DNA of 64,000 nt, taken from contig JASLQO010000024.1 in NCBI GenBank assembly GCA_030744435.1, positions 62,001 through 126,000 of the forward strand. The letters are read 5' to 3'. This document shows positions 35,877 to 43,505 of the stretch, in pieces (positions within the stretch are counted from its first letter, which is position 1; each line of letters starts with the position of its first letter). The position numbers and the translations under genes are program-made. The stretch is from JASLQO01 sp002327525 (lineage in GTDB: Bacteria > Pseudomonadota > Gammaproteobacteria > Pseudomonadales > Azotimanducaceae). Below the pieces are notes generated by a model that made no database searches, was not told the origin of the DNA, and saw only the letters and a list, made by a program, of their open reading frames with translations.

Positions 35877-37139
35877 ATGAAACCCATAATCAGTTTCTGT
35901 ACCGACTACGTGCTGTATCTCTTCAAGGGAGGGATCAAGTACTGGGCCTGGCTGGGCTTTCTTTCGATTTTCGTCGTGCTTTGGGCCTACGGAAACTACG
36001 CACAGCTCACACAGGGCATGATCATCACCGGGCTCACCGATCAGGTGAGCTGGGGATTGTATCTGGCCAATTTCGTGTTTCTCGTCGGCGTGGCCGCCGG
36101 GGCGGTGACCGTGGTGTTTCCGGCGTATGTGTACAAGCACAAGGCGCTGCACGAGGTGACGGTGCTCGGCGAGATGCTGGCCATCGCGGCCGTCGTCATG
36201 TGTGGGTTGTTCATCCTCAACCACATGGGCCGCCCGGACCGGCTTTGGCATCTGATTCCGATCATCGGCATCTACAACTTTCCGAGTTCCATGTTGACCT
36301 GGGACATCATCGTTCTCATGGGCTACCTCCTGCTCAACGTGTTCGGCGGTTTCTACTACCTGTACAAGAAGTACACGGGTGAGCCGCTGAACAACAAGTT
36401 CTACTTGCCCATCATCTACGTCGCCATCGTCTGGGCACTCAGCATCCATACGGTGACGGCGTTTTTCATGAACACCATGCCGGCGAGACCCATGTGGCAC
36501 CACGGAATGATGCCCATCCGCTTTATCTCCACCGCTTTCGCTGCAGGTCCGGCGCTGATCATCATCGTGTTCTCCATCGTGCGGAACAATACGAAACTGT
36601 GGATCAAGGACGAAGCGATCGACATGCTGTCGACGACAGTGGTCTGGTGTCTGGGCATCGCGCTGTTCCTGACCTTTTCAGAGATCGTCACCGAGTTTTA
36701 CCACCCCACGGAACACTCGCTGGGGCTGCAGTACCTGATGTTCGGCCACAACGGGCTCAATAATCTCGTACCCTGGTTTTGGACGTCGCTGGTGGGCCTG
36801 GTAGCCACGTTCATCCTGCTGCTGATCCCGAGTGTGCGCAAGAATCGTGCATTGTTGCCTTGGATCTGTGCAGTGACCTTTCTGTCGGTGTGGGTCGAGA
36901 AGGGCATGGGTCTGATGCTGCCGGGTTCCATCCCGACCCCGATCGGTGAGTTCGCGCAGTATTCACCCACCATGCTCGAGATCTTCAACTGTATCGGCAA
37001 CTGGGCAATTGGCTTCATCATACTCACGCTGCTGACCAAGGCCGGAGTGGGCGTATTGGTCGGCGACCTGCGCTATGAGGGGGCGGCCACGACGCAAGAA
37101 GCTGAAAACGAGGAGGAGGCTGGCTATGCGAGTGCTTGA
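35877..37139 (+). CDS. NrfD/PsrC-family integral membrane quinol-interacting subunit
   Basis: A 420-residue protein with about 10 transmembrane helices of the NrfD/PsrC family: GLTDQVSWGLYLANFVFLVG, LGEMLAIAAVVMCGLFILNH, NFPSSMLTWDIIVLMGYLLL and GMGLMLPGSIPTPIGE. Such subunits bind quinone/quinol in the membrane and exchange electrons with a periplasmic Fe-S partner, here the preceding gene. Its 3' end overlaps the cytochrome gene by 14 bases, implying tight coupling. Direction of electron flow is unknown. Confidence 0.92.
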   Translation: MKPIISFCTDYVLYLFKGGIKYWAWLGFLSIFVVLWAYGNYAQLTQGMIITGLTDQVSWGLYLANFVFLVGVAAGAVTVVFPAYVYKHKALHEVTVLGEMLAIAAVVMCGLFILNHMGRPDRLWHLIPIIGIYNFPSSMLTWDIIVLMGYLLLNVFGGFYYLYKKYTGEPLNNKFYLPIIYVAIVWALSIHTVTAFFMNTMPARPMWHHGMMPIRFISTAFAAGPALIIIVFSIVRNNTKLWIKDEAIDMLSTTVVWCLGIALFLTFSEIVTEFYHPTEHSLGLQYLMFGHNGLNNLVPWFWTSLVGLVATFILLLIPSVRKNRALLPWICAVTFLSVWVEKGMGLMLPGSIPTPIGEFAQYSPTMLEIFNCIGNWAIGFIILTLLTKAGVGVLVGDLRYEGAATTQEAENEEEAGYASA

Positions 37140-37917
37140 TACCGGGATTCGCCGTTCCACGTCTGCCTGTCTGCGGGTGATTCGCTGTGGTGTGCTGGTG
37201 CTGGGGCTGACCACCGCGGCAACGAGTGTCGCGCAAGACTGTTTCGAGAGTCGCCAAAATGCCTCCAAAGTTACCGTGAAGGAAAGTGCGGACGGGCAGG
37301 TCAACGTGAAATGCTCCGAGACCACCGGTGGTGTGTTGTGGTGGGGAGACCCCTACGACGCAACGGTGCCGATGGGTGAGATGCCGATCGAGGCGGACTA
37401 CGACCATGGTGAAGCGGTGGTTAAGAGTCGTACCAAACAACTCGCCATGTTTCCCGTGTGTGGTACAGCGTGCCACAATGGCACCTTTCCGCCGCCCAAC
37501 GACGACAAGACACCACGTACGCTGACCATGCATACGGACGTCGTTCCCGACGCGACCAATCTCCAGCACGGTCGAGGCGCGATCTGGTGTCTGGATTGCC
37601 ATCATAGCGAGACGCGCAATCACTTCACCGATCACTCCGGCAACCTGATCGACATGAACGAACCGCAGAAGCTGTGCGGAAAGTGTCATGGCCCGGCCTA
37701 TCGCGACTGGCGCGGCGGTTTGCATGGCAAGCGCATCGGTGAGTGGGCAAGCACCGGCAAGAAGCGCTGGTTCGTGTGCACCGAGTGTCACAACCCACAT
37801 GACGTTCAGCAGGGAGAGCGTAACTCCGGGTTCGCCCAGCTCGAGTCGGAACCCGCACCCCGCCTTCCCAAGGGACTCGAGAACGCCGATCACGAGCGGC
37901 ACCACGGCGGTCATTGA
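37126..37917 (+). CDS. Periplasmic tetraheme cytochrome c
   Basis: A 263-residue exported cytochrome. Signal-peptide-like VIRCGVLVLGLTTAATSVAQ near the N-terminus, then heme sites CGTACHNG (CX3CH, unusual), CLDCHHS, CGKCHGP and CTECHNP, i.e. three standard CXXCH plus one CX3CH. The tail is His-rich (DHERHHGGH). The start ATG 37126 follows ggaggct inside the end of the NrfD-like gene. It should pass electrons between the Fe-S/NrfD module and a terminal enzyme, which may once have been Nap encoded next door. Confidence 0.88.
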   Translation: MRVLDTGIRRSTSACLRVIRCGVLVLGLTTAATSVAQDCFESRQNASKVTVKESADGQVNVKCSETTGGVLWWGDPYDATVPMGEMPIEADYDHGEAVVKSRTKQLAMFPVCGTACHNGTFPPPNDDKTPRTLTMHTDVVPDATNLQHGRGAIWCLDCHHSETRNHFTDHSGNLIDMNEPQKLCGKCHGPAYRDWRGGLHGKRIGEWASTGKKRWFVCTECHNPHDVQQGERNSGFAQLESEPAPRLPKGLENADHERHHGGH

Positions 37918-38064
37918 CACGGTTTTAGTCGGCCGTCGTCACGCCGTGCCTGCATGCCGGGTATGGCTCTAACAAGTTGAAAGGCCCACCTCTGCGGGCA
38001 CTACCCAGGTGCTCACGTACCACTTTGCCGATGAATCCACTTTCCTGGACGAGGAGATTCCATC

Positions 38065-38336
38065 ATGAAAGTAACTCGCCGTGACTTCGTGCGAAGCAAT
38101 GCAGCCGCCGGGAAGCCTGCAATGATTGCATGGGCTGTTACAGGGTGTGTCCGCAACCGCAGGTCATCAAACCTGTATTGAAGGGTATGGGCAAGAACAC
38201 CTCACCACTCATTTCCGCGCCCGCCTGTACCGACTGCGGGCGGTGCATGGACGTTTGTCGTAAAGAAGTCTTTCAATTCACTAACAGGTTCGCGGAACAA
38301 GCCGTGCGCCTGAATCTCAAGGAGCTAGAAACATGA
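38065..38336 (+). pseudogene. napA 5' end fused by deletion to napH 3' end
   Basis: ATG 38065, after a gaggag site, begins MKVTRRDFVRSNAAAG, the Tat signal of NapA (periplasmic nitrate reductase). At about codon 16 the sequence switches, in another frame, to the C-terminal ferredoxin region of NapH: ACNDCMGCYRVCPQPQVIKP and CTDCGRCMDVCRKEVFQF, ending at 38334-38336. Everything between (most of napA, any napG, the napH membrane domain) is gone. In the napA frame only 38 codons remain. The gene order fits napD-A-G-H-B. The catalytic nitrate reductase is therefore lost here. Confidence 0.85.
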
Positions 38337-38770
38337 AACGATCAGTGCTTCTCACCGTCGCTTTCCTTGCAGGGACAGCGCTGTGTGCGTCGGCGCTTGC
38401 TGGCGATTCGGTAAGCTCCCTGCGCGGCCTGGTAGAGCTGAATGCCGTTTCCGTGGAGCCCCAGGCGAAGGCCTGGCAGGCACCGCAGAAGAAGCTGATC
38501 GAGCGGAGTTTTGCCGAGCAACCGCCGTAGATCCCGCATCCCGTCGATGGGTATACGCTCAACATGAACACCAACATGTGTCTGGCGTGTCACAGCAAGG
38601 CGACTGCTGCATCGACGGGCGCGCCGACGCCGGGAGACTCGCACTTCCAGGACCGGGACGGTAATCCCCTCGACGATGTTTCGGGTGCGCGGTATTTCTG
38701 CGCCCAGTGCCACGTGCGCCGGGTGGTTGCGGATCCGCTCGTCAGCAACACATACCAGGGCGGTAAGTAG
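38333..38770 (+). pseudogene. napB: napB (diheme cytochrome of periplasmic nitrate reductase) with amber codon
   Basis: A full-length NapB frame of about 145 codons: signal peptide MKRSVLLTVAFLAGTALCAS, then SLRGLVELNAVSVEPQAKAW and QAPQKKLIERSFAEQPP, then TAG at 38528-38530 (codon 66), then IPHPVDGYTLN and both heme motifs CLACHSK and CAQCHVRR. There is no frameshift; the stop replaces a residue between QPP and IPHP, often Leu or Val in homologues. Both hemes lie after the stop. Its ATG overlaps the end of the napH remnant. Non-functional unless read through. Confidence 0.88.
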
Positions 38771-38833
38771 CAATCCGCCCCCATGATGAGATGGGTCGGC
38801 CGGATGTGGACGCGGCTGACCCTGCGGATTTGG

Positions 38834-40252
38834 CTATGCGGGCCTCCATCCGCCGTGAAAACCGACCGGCACCTTGTGGTTCAGGTACGCCTGGGCGAGC
38901 GGTCCATCTGACAGATTCTCTGCGTCCATGATCACCAGCCGGCTTCTGTTGGCGAGCGTATCCGTCGCCACAGCCAGCAGATAACCCTCTCCCTCTCTCG
39001 CATCATCGGATTTCGGCACGAAGATCGGTTCTGACGTGGCCGCGCTGTCGGCGTCACCGAAGGCGTAGCGGACAGAGCTGCCCGTCTGGTGGTCGTACCG
39101 GCCGACCGCGTTGTACATTCCGCTCGCGCCCGCGGTGCCCGATCCCGGTGTTGCGTAGAAACCGTAACGGTACTCGGACATCGCATAGCGCGGGTCAACC
39201 TGCGGAAATTCGGATTCGTTTTCGTCTATCAACTCGTGTACGACCCTGGCGTTCGGATCATTCATGTCTATGCGCCATCGGCTCAGGTACGGCTTGGCAT
39301 CGGTGGTGATGTTGCCGTCCACGTCCGGGAACAGGGGTGGGTGTTGGAACTGGCACTGATGAGAAGTGATGACCCCGTCATCGTCGTAACCGTTCATCCA
39401 GTGGAAGACGAATATGTTGTCGCACTCGATCCATCGCAAGCTGTCGGCGCCGCCGTCGCGGGGCATGACACCAATGAACGAACTCATCTGCGGTTCCCAC
39501 GCGAAAGGCGGCTGGCCCTGCATGGCGCGCTCAAGACTTCCGGTGAGTGGGAAGATGGGAAACAGGATGTAGTTCCGGGTCACCACGAAGTCGTGAACCA
39601 TCGCCGGATAGGGTGTTTTGATGAGATGCGAGGTGGTCAGCACGCCTTCCTTGTCGGCCTTGTAAAGGGAGATATCGGATTCGAAAGGCCCCTGCGACAT
39701 GTACGCGAAGAAGATCAACTCGCCGGTGACCGGATCAACTTTTGGGTGGGCGGTCATCGCGGTGGTCAGCTTGCCATCGAAATCATATGAGCCGATGGAA
39801 GCCAGAGTGTGGGGATCCACCTGGTAGGGGAAATGCCCCTCTTCCAGTATGAGCAGCTTACCCGCATGCCATACACAAGCCGTGTTGGCGAGCCCCTCCT
39901 TGTCCGTGAGGACGAACTCGACGTACTCCTCCTCGCTATCGAATGGATTCATCGGGTTGATGGCGGAGCGTTCGAGTTCAGCCTCGAGCTTGAACTTGGC
40001 CGTGCGGATCCAGCGATTGGTGTAGCCGACCTTGCCGTGGGCGATGTGAAAAGCATGTGTCATGCCGTCACCGCCGAACAGGTGGTGTTCGCCGCGCGGT
40101 GCATAGTGCGGATTCGGGCCATTACGATAGAACGACCCGCGCAGGTCGCCCGGTACCTCACCTTCGATGATGAGGTCGGGGGCGTCGCACTCCATCTGCA
40201 GAGGCGAGAAAATACCCTGCAGGAAGGGGTTGTCTGGCATCGGTCGAGCCAT
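38834..40252 (-). CDS. Carotenoid-cleavage / lignostilbene dioxygenase family protein
   Basis: A 472-residue seven-bladed-propeller Fe(II) dioxygenase. The four iron-binding His occur in TAHPKVDP, MVHDFVVT, VFHWMNGYDDD and the C-terminal GFHGGW; FYRNGPNPHYAPRGEHHLFG and FGGDGMTHAFHI are family landmarks. It cleaves a C=C bond of carotenoids, apocarotenoids or stilbenes with O2. Divergent from a TetR-family gene across 81 bases containing a palindromic operator, so repression by that regulator is likely. Substrate not determined. Confidence 0.93.
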   Translation of the reverse strand: MARPMPDNPFLQGIFSPLQMECDAPDLIIEGEVPGDLRGSFYRNGPNPHYAPRGEHHLFGGDGMTHAFHIAHGKVGYTNRWIRTAKFKLEAELERSAINPMNPFDSEEEYVEFVLTDKEGLANTACVWHAGKLLILEEGHFPYQVDPHTLASIGSYDFDGKLTTAMTAHPKVDPVTGELIFFAYMSQGPFESDISLYKADKEGVLTTSHLIKTPYPAMVHDFVVTRNYILFPIFPLTGSLERAMQGQPPFAWEPQMSSFIGVMPRDGGADSLRWIECDNIFVFHWMNGYDDDGVITSHQCQFQHPPLFPDVDGNITTDAKPYLSRWRIDMNDPNARVVHELIDENESEFPQVDPRYAMSEYRYGFYATPGSGTAGASGMYNAVGRYDHQTGSSVRYAFGDADSAATSEPIFVPKSDDAREGEGYLLAVATDTLANRSRLVIMDAENLSDGPLAQAYLNHKVPVGFHGGWRPA

Positions 40253-40300
40253 GGGAAATTCTCGTTGAGATGTTTACAGGCGCAACATACAGCGCTATGG

Positions 40301-40323
40301 TAATGTTTACAACAGAAACATTA
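40301..40323. promoter_or_regulatory. Palindromic operator between carotenoid oxygenase and TetR genes
   Basis: TAATGTTT-acaacag-AAACATTA is a perfect 8-bp inverted repeat with a 7-base centre, ending 10 bases before the TetR GTG and about 50 bases before the oxygenase start. A second half-like tgtttaca lies near 40271. Size and position suit a TetR-family dimer controlling both genes. Confidence 0.72.
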
Positions 40324-40333
40324 TGGGATACAG

Positions 40334-40945
40334 GTGAACGGCGCACGGGCCTATCATCATGGCGATCTCAGGGCGGCGATGCTGGACGTGGCCCTCGCCA
40401 CACTCGAAGAACTGGGACCTCAGGGTCTGACGATGCGCGAAGTGGCAAGACGTACGGGGGTATCTCACGCAGCGCCCTATCGCCACTTCGCGGATCGTGA
40501 CCAGTTGATCGTCGCCGTGGTCGAGCAGGGATTCTCGCTGCTGGAGGCGACCATGGCGGAACACCGCGCCGCTGCTGATGATGATCCGCTGAGCCAGTTC
40601 ACTGCGGGTGGCTTCGCCTATTTCAGCTTCGCGTTCCGCTATCCGGCCTACTATCGGGTCATGTTCAGCGGCGATCTGCTGAGCGCGAGTGGTGCTGAGT
40701 CACTACAGCACACGGGTACCACGGCGATTCGACAAATCGCTGCAGATATCGAAGTCTGCCAACGCTTGGGGCTTCTCAAGCCCGGGGACCCGATGCTGCA
40801 AGCGCTCGCCCTGACCTCCACGATGCACGGTTACGTAACGCTCGTGATAGACAATCGGGTGCAGTATCTGCTGGGCGAGAAGTACTCCAAGGAACAACTG
40901 ATACAATTTGCGATGTCGTCGATCATCGAGGGCATCGGCGTATGA
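40334..40945 (+). CDS. TetR-family transcriptional regulator
   Basis: A 203-residue TetR-type repressor. The HTH is at residues 15-60 (LDVALATLEELGPQGLTMRE, VARRTGVSHAAPYRHFADRD), followed by a helical ligand-binding domain ending in LVIDNRVQYLLGEKYSKEQL. Start is a GTG at 40334. The AcrR-like TetR_C family resembles those controlling lipid or terpenoid genes. It is divergent from the carotenoid oxygenase and just upstream of an unknown protein, so its regulon probably includes both. Confidence 0.93.
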   Translation: MNGARAYHHGDLRAAMLDVALATLEELGPQGLTMREVARRTGVSHAAPYRHFADRDQLIVAVVEQGFSLLEATMAEHRAAADDDPLSQFTAGGFAYFSFAFRYPAYYRVMFSGDLLSASGAESLQHTGTTAIRQIAADIEVCQRLGLLKPGDPMLQALALTSTMHGYVTLVIDNRVQYLLGEKYSKEQLIQFAMSSIIEGIGV

Positions 40946-40979
40946 AATATCGACCCGCGAAGCAGTACGAGGAGGCAGC

Positions 40980-41753
40980 GTGAACGACACTCTCATCGCC
41001 AATGACCGGCACCAGGCCCGCGCCGCGTTCCGGAGCGGTTGGTGGTATCACTGGGGCCCCCAGGCGTGGATAGACATGTGGATGTCGAAGCGCATGCTGG
41101 TGGAGCGGGCCATGCCGATCGTGACGCACACGTTGTTGCCGATTCTGCGCTTGTCTGGTGACCCGGAAGAGGTCGATGAGGGCTTCCAGGCCATCAAGCA
41201 TCACCGGGAAGTGGTTCGGTGGACAGATTCGCCCCGGGAGAAATGGCGCAAACGCTACGGCAACTTCGTTCGTGAGACGGAATGGGCGCTGCTCGAACTG
41301 TGCCGACACTTCCCCCGGAAACAGTACGAGGAGATCGTCATCGGCACCTGTGTGTCGACCGCGCGTGAGACGACGGCCGACTTCATCGAGATGATGAATT
41401 CGATGTCGGAGAAGAACAAAGGCAAGACGGACATTCGTGCCGAACCAGGCAGGGTGCAGAAGTTCATCTTCGACACCTTCAATCCTGCCGGTTTTTTGAC
41501 AGGCCCGGCCGAGATGCGCGATATCAACATGGTCGAGGGTAGCATGACCATGTATGTCCCCGATTGCGCGTGGCACACCTGTGCCGCGCAGAACACATTG
41601 CCTCTCGACGATCAGCTACCGGCGGAAGGTTGTCAGCTGATCTGCAAGGGTGCGTTCGAGGCTTTGTTCAATGGCGAGGACGGCGACTTGCGCATGGAGT
41701 TCGAGCCGCACCTGCCGGAAACCTCATGTACCGTACGGATGCGCTGGAAGTGA
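40980..41753 (+). CDS. Conserved hypothetical protein, possible ATC-hydrolase-like
   Basis: A 257-residue cytoplasmic protein starting with GTG 40980 after an excellent gaggaggcagc site, 34 bases behind the TetR gene. Its second half has spaced cysteines (CAWHTCAAQNT, AEGCQLICKGAFEALF, PETSCTVRMRW) that remind me of the L-2-amino-thiazoline-4-carboxylate hydrolase fold family, but the likeness is weak. Probably co-transcribed with tetR and related to the carotenoid-oxygenase function. No reaction can be assigned. Confidence 0.7.
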   Translation: MNDTLIANDRHQARAAFRSGWWYHWGPQAWIDMWMSKRMLVERAMPIVTHTLLPILRLSGDPEEVDEGFQAIKHHREVVRWTDSPREKWRKRYGNFVRETEWALLELCRHFPRKQYEEIVIGTCVSTARETTADFIEMMNSMSEKNKGKTDIRAEPGRVQKFIFDTFNPAGFLTGPAEMRDINMVEGSMTMYVPDCAWHTCAAQNTLPLDDQLPAEGCQLICKGAFEALFNGEDGDLRMEFEPHLPETSCTVRMRWK

Positions 41754-42037
41754 ATCTGTTCGCTCGGCACAAGACACTGTTCGAACAAGCTCGCGAACTG
41801 AAGCAGTTGCGTGAAGAAAACGCACGTCTTACCGAGCACGTGAAGCGCATGCAGGACGGCATGCGACGTTGTCTGACCTGCGAGTATCGGCTAGCTACCG
41901 GCGGCGGGGCCAACGCCGAGTTCGGAGTGTACTCTGGCGAGTTTGCCACGGCTGACGTCGATTCTCACGGCCATCCACCAGGGGATCAACAGCAGCAGCA
42001 CCATCACCGGGCCGATGGCGATGCCGATGCCGAGTAG
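41726..42037 (+). CDS. Possible small coiled-coil protein
   Basis: The first 55 or so codons from ATG 41726 look real: FARHKTLFEQARELKQLREE, then NARLTEHVKRMQDGMRRCLT, a short coiled coil ending in CLTCEYR. The remainder runs antisense to the 3' end of the transporter gene and reads as low-complexity His/Gln/Asp, so the true gene may have lost its stop or be spurious. It overlaps the upstream gene by 28 bases. Confidence 0.3.
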   Translation: MYRTDALEVNLFARHKTLFEQARELKQLREENARLTEHVKRMQDGMRRCLTCEYRLATGGGANAEFGVYSGEFATADVDSHGHPPGDQQQQHHHRADGDADAE

Positions 42038-43324
42038 GGCTTTTTGCGACGCCTCCCCGGGCGCCACACCCGCCTTCAACCCAACGAAGTCGAGCAGCGG
42101 ACCGCCGATCATATAGCCGAAACCCATTACGAACTTGAGCGCGAACGCGGCGGCTGCGAAGAACACGCCTTCCTGTCGACGCCCGGTGGCGAGTTCATAT
42201 TCGTCGGCGATATCCGCCATGATCGAATGCAGATTGACGGTGCGCAGAATACTCAGAGCGGTGCCGATCATGGATTGCACAAACACCAGGGCAAACAGCA
42301 CAGAGGTGCCATTTTCGGGCAACCAGCCAAGCAGTCGACCTGGTACGAACCACAGTGTATTGAAGACAAGGCCCGCCACTGCGAACTTGAGCAGTGTCTG
42401 TTTCTCCCAACGCATCGCCAGCCACCGCATACCGGGAAACAGCAGGGTGACGGCGGTCAGCGAGGAGATGGAGAGTATGGCGATCTGGGAGACCGTCAAC
42501 TCCCAGAAGTACGTCCAGGCGATCATGTTGAGTGCACCGAGAATACCCATCGTACCGCCGACAGCGATTTCCAGCACGATGATGCGACGGAAGTTGAGGT
42601 TGTTGAGCGTATCGAGGGTGTCTCTGACCATGCCGATGAAGCCGGGCGTCGGAACCCCCCGGTTGGCCACCTCGATCAGGCGCGGTATGAAGCGGCGCGA
42701 ACCCAGCACACAGATGGTCCCGGCCAGAACGATGACGAAACAGGATGCCCACCCATACTGGTGGTAGTTCTGCGCGATGAAGCGTCCATCCTCACCGTCC
42801 ACCGACCCGAAAAGAACCGCCAAGGACAGGGCTGGTACCGCCGTACCGGCAATCCAACCGAGGTTGGTTCTGAAGTTGACAATGGAAGTGCGCTCTTCGT
42901 AATCGTCAGTCAATTCAGCACCCATGGCAGTGTGCGGAATGATGAATACGGTGAGGAAGGTGCGCACCAGCAGCACCGAGACCAGTAGCCAGGTGAACAG
43001 GGGCCACTGGGTACCGGCGACCGCCTCGATGGGGTGAAATAGCATGACGAACGAAAGTCCGAGTGGGATGGCGCCCGTGACCAGCATCGGATGGCGTCGC
43101 CCCCAGCGGGTATTGAGACGGTCGGACCAGGCGCCGATCATGGGATCCGACACGGCATCCCAAAGCACGGAGATGAATATCGCCATGCCTGTGAGGGATC
43201 CCGACAGTCCGAGTACCTGGGTGTAGTACAGCAGAACGAAGGTACCGAAAGCGGCATCTTTCACTGCGTAAGGTACGCTGCCAAGGCCGTATGCCAGCTT
43301 GGGCCCAATACCAATCTGACTCAT
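41891..43324 (-). CDS. MFS transporter, glycoside-pentoside-hexuronide (GPH) family
   Basis: A 477-residue 12-helix symporter. GPH features: KLAYGLGSVPYAVKDAAFGT at TM1, ISVLWDAVSDPMIGAWSDRL and NTRWGRRHPML in the first loop, and MGAELTDDYEERTSIVNFRT. GPH members co-transport sugars or glycosides with H+ or Na+, though marine homologues may take other substrates. The ATG at 43322-43324 follows ggaggatc. It stands alone on this strand between the TetR group and the DUF5916 gene. Confidence 0.92.
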   Translation of the reverse strand: MSQIGIGPKLAYGLGSVPYAVKDAAFGTFVLLYYTQVLGLSGSLTGMAIFISVLWDAVSDPMIGAWSDRLNTRWGRRHPMLVTGAIPLGLSFVMLFHPIEAVAGTQWPLFTWLLVSVLLVRTFLTVFIIPHTAMGAELTDDYEERTSIVNFRTNLGWIAGTAVPALSLAVLFGSVDGEDGRFIAQNYHQYGWASCFVIVLAGTICVLGSRRFIPRLIEVANRGVPTPGFIGMVRDTLDTLNNLNFRRIIVLEIAVGGTMGILGALNMIAWTYFWELTVSQIAILSISSLTAVTLLFPGMRWLAMRWEKQTLLKFAVAGLVFNTLWFVPGRLLGWLPENGTSVLFALVFVQSMIGTALSILRTVNLHSIMADIADEYELATGRRQEGVFFAAAAFALKFVMGFGYMIGGPLLDFVGLKAGVAPGEASQKALLGIGIAIGPVMVLLLLIPWWMAVRIDVSRGKLARVHSELGVGPAAGS

Positions 43325-43505
43325 GGAAAGATCCTCCGTCGCCCTGACGCAGTGTCAGGCTGGAACACTTTCCCGCCGAGTCTGGTTAGGCACGGATAGT
43401 GACGCCTTGATTTGAAGCAATTCCATATCAGGATTGGCGGGGGTCGTTCCCCGAAAATTAGTAACAGGGGTTACAATATGGCCGCCTAATTGCCCAGAAG
43501 TCTCA

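Noticed and set aside
34965..36503. Long minus-strand open frame of 512 codons
   Set aside because: It is antisense to the Fe-S and NrfD-like genes, His-rich in composition and has no family likeness.
18265..38530. TAG codons in the RNA ligase and napB as evidence of pyrrolysine or a reassigned code
   Set aside because: TAG is used as an ordinary terminator by intact genes here (10502-10504, 34265-34267), and TAA and TGA interruptions also occur.
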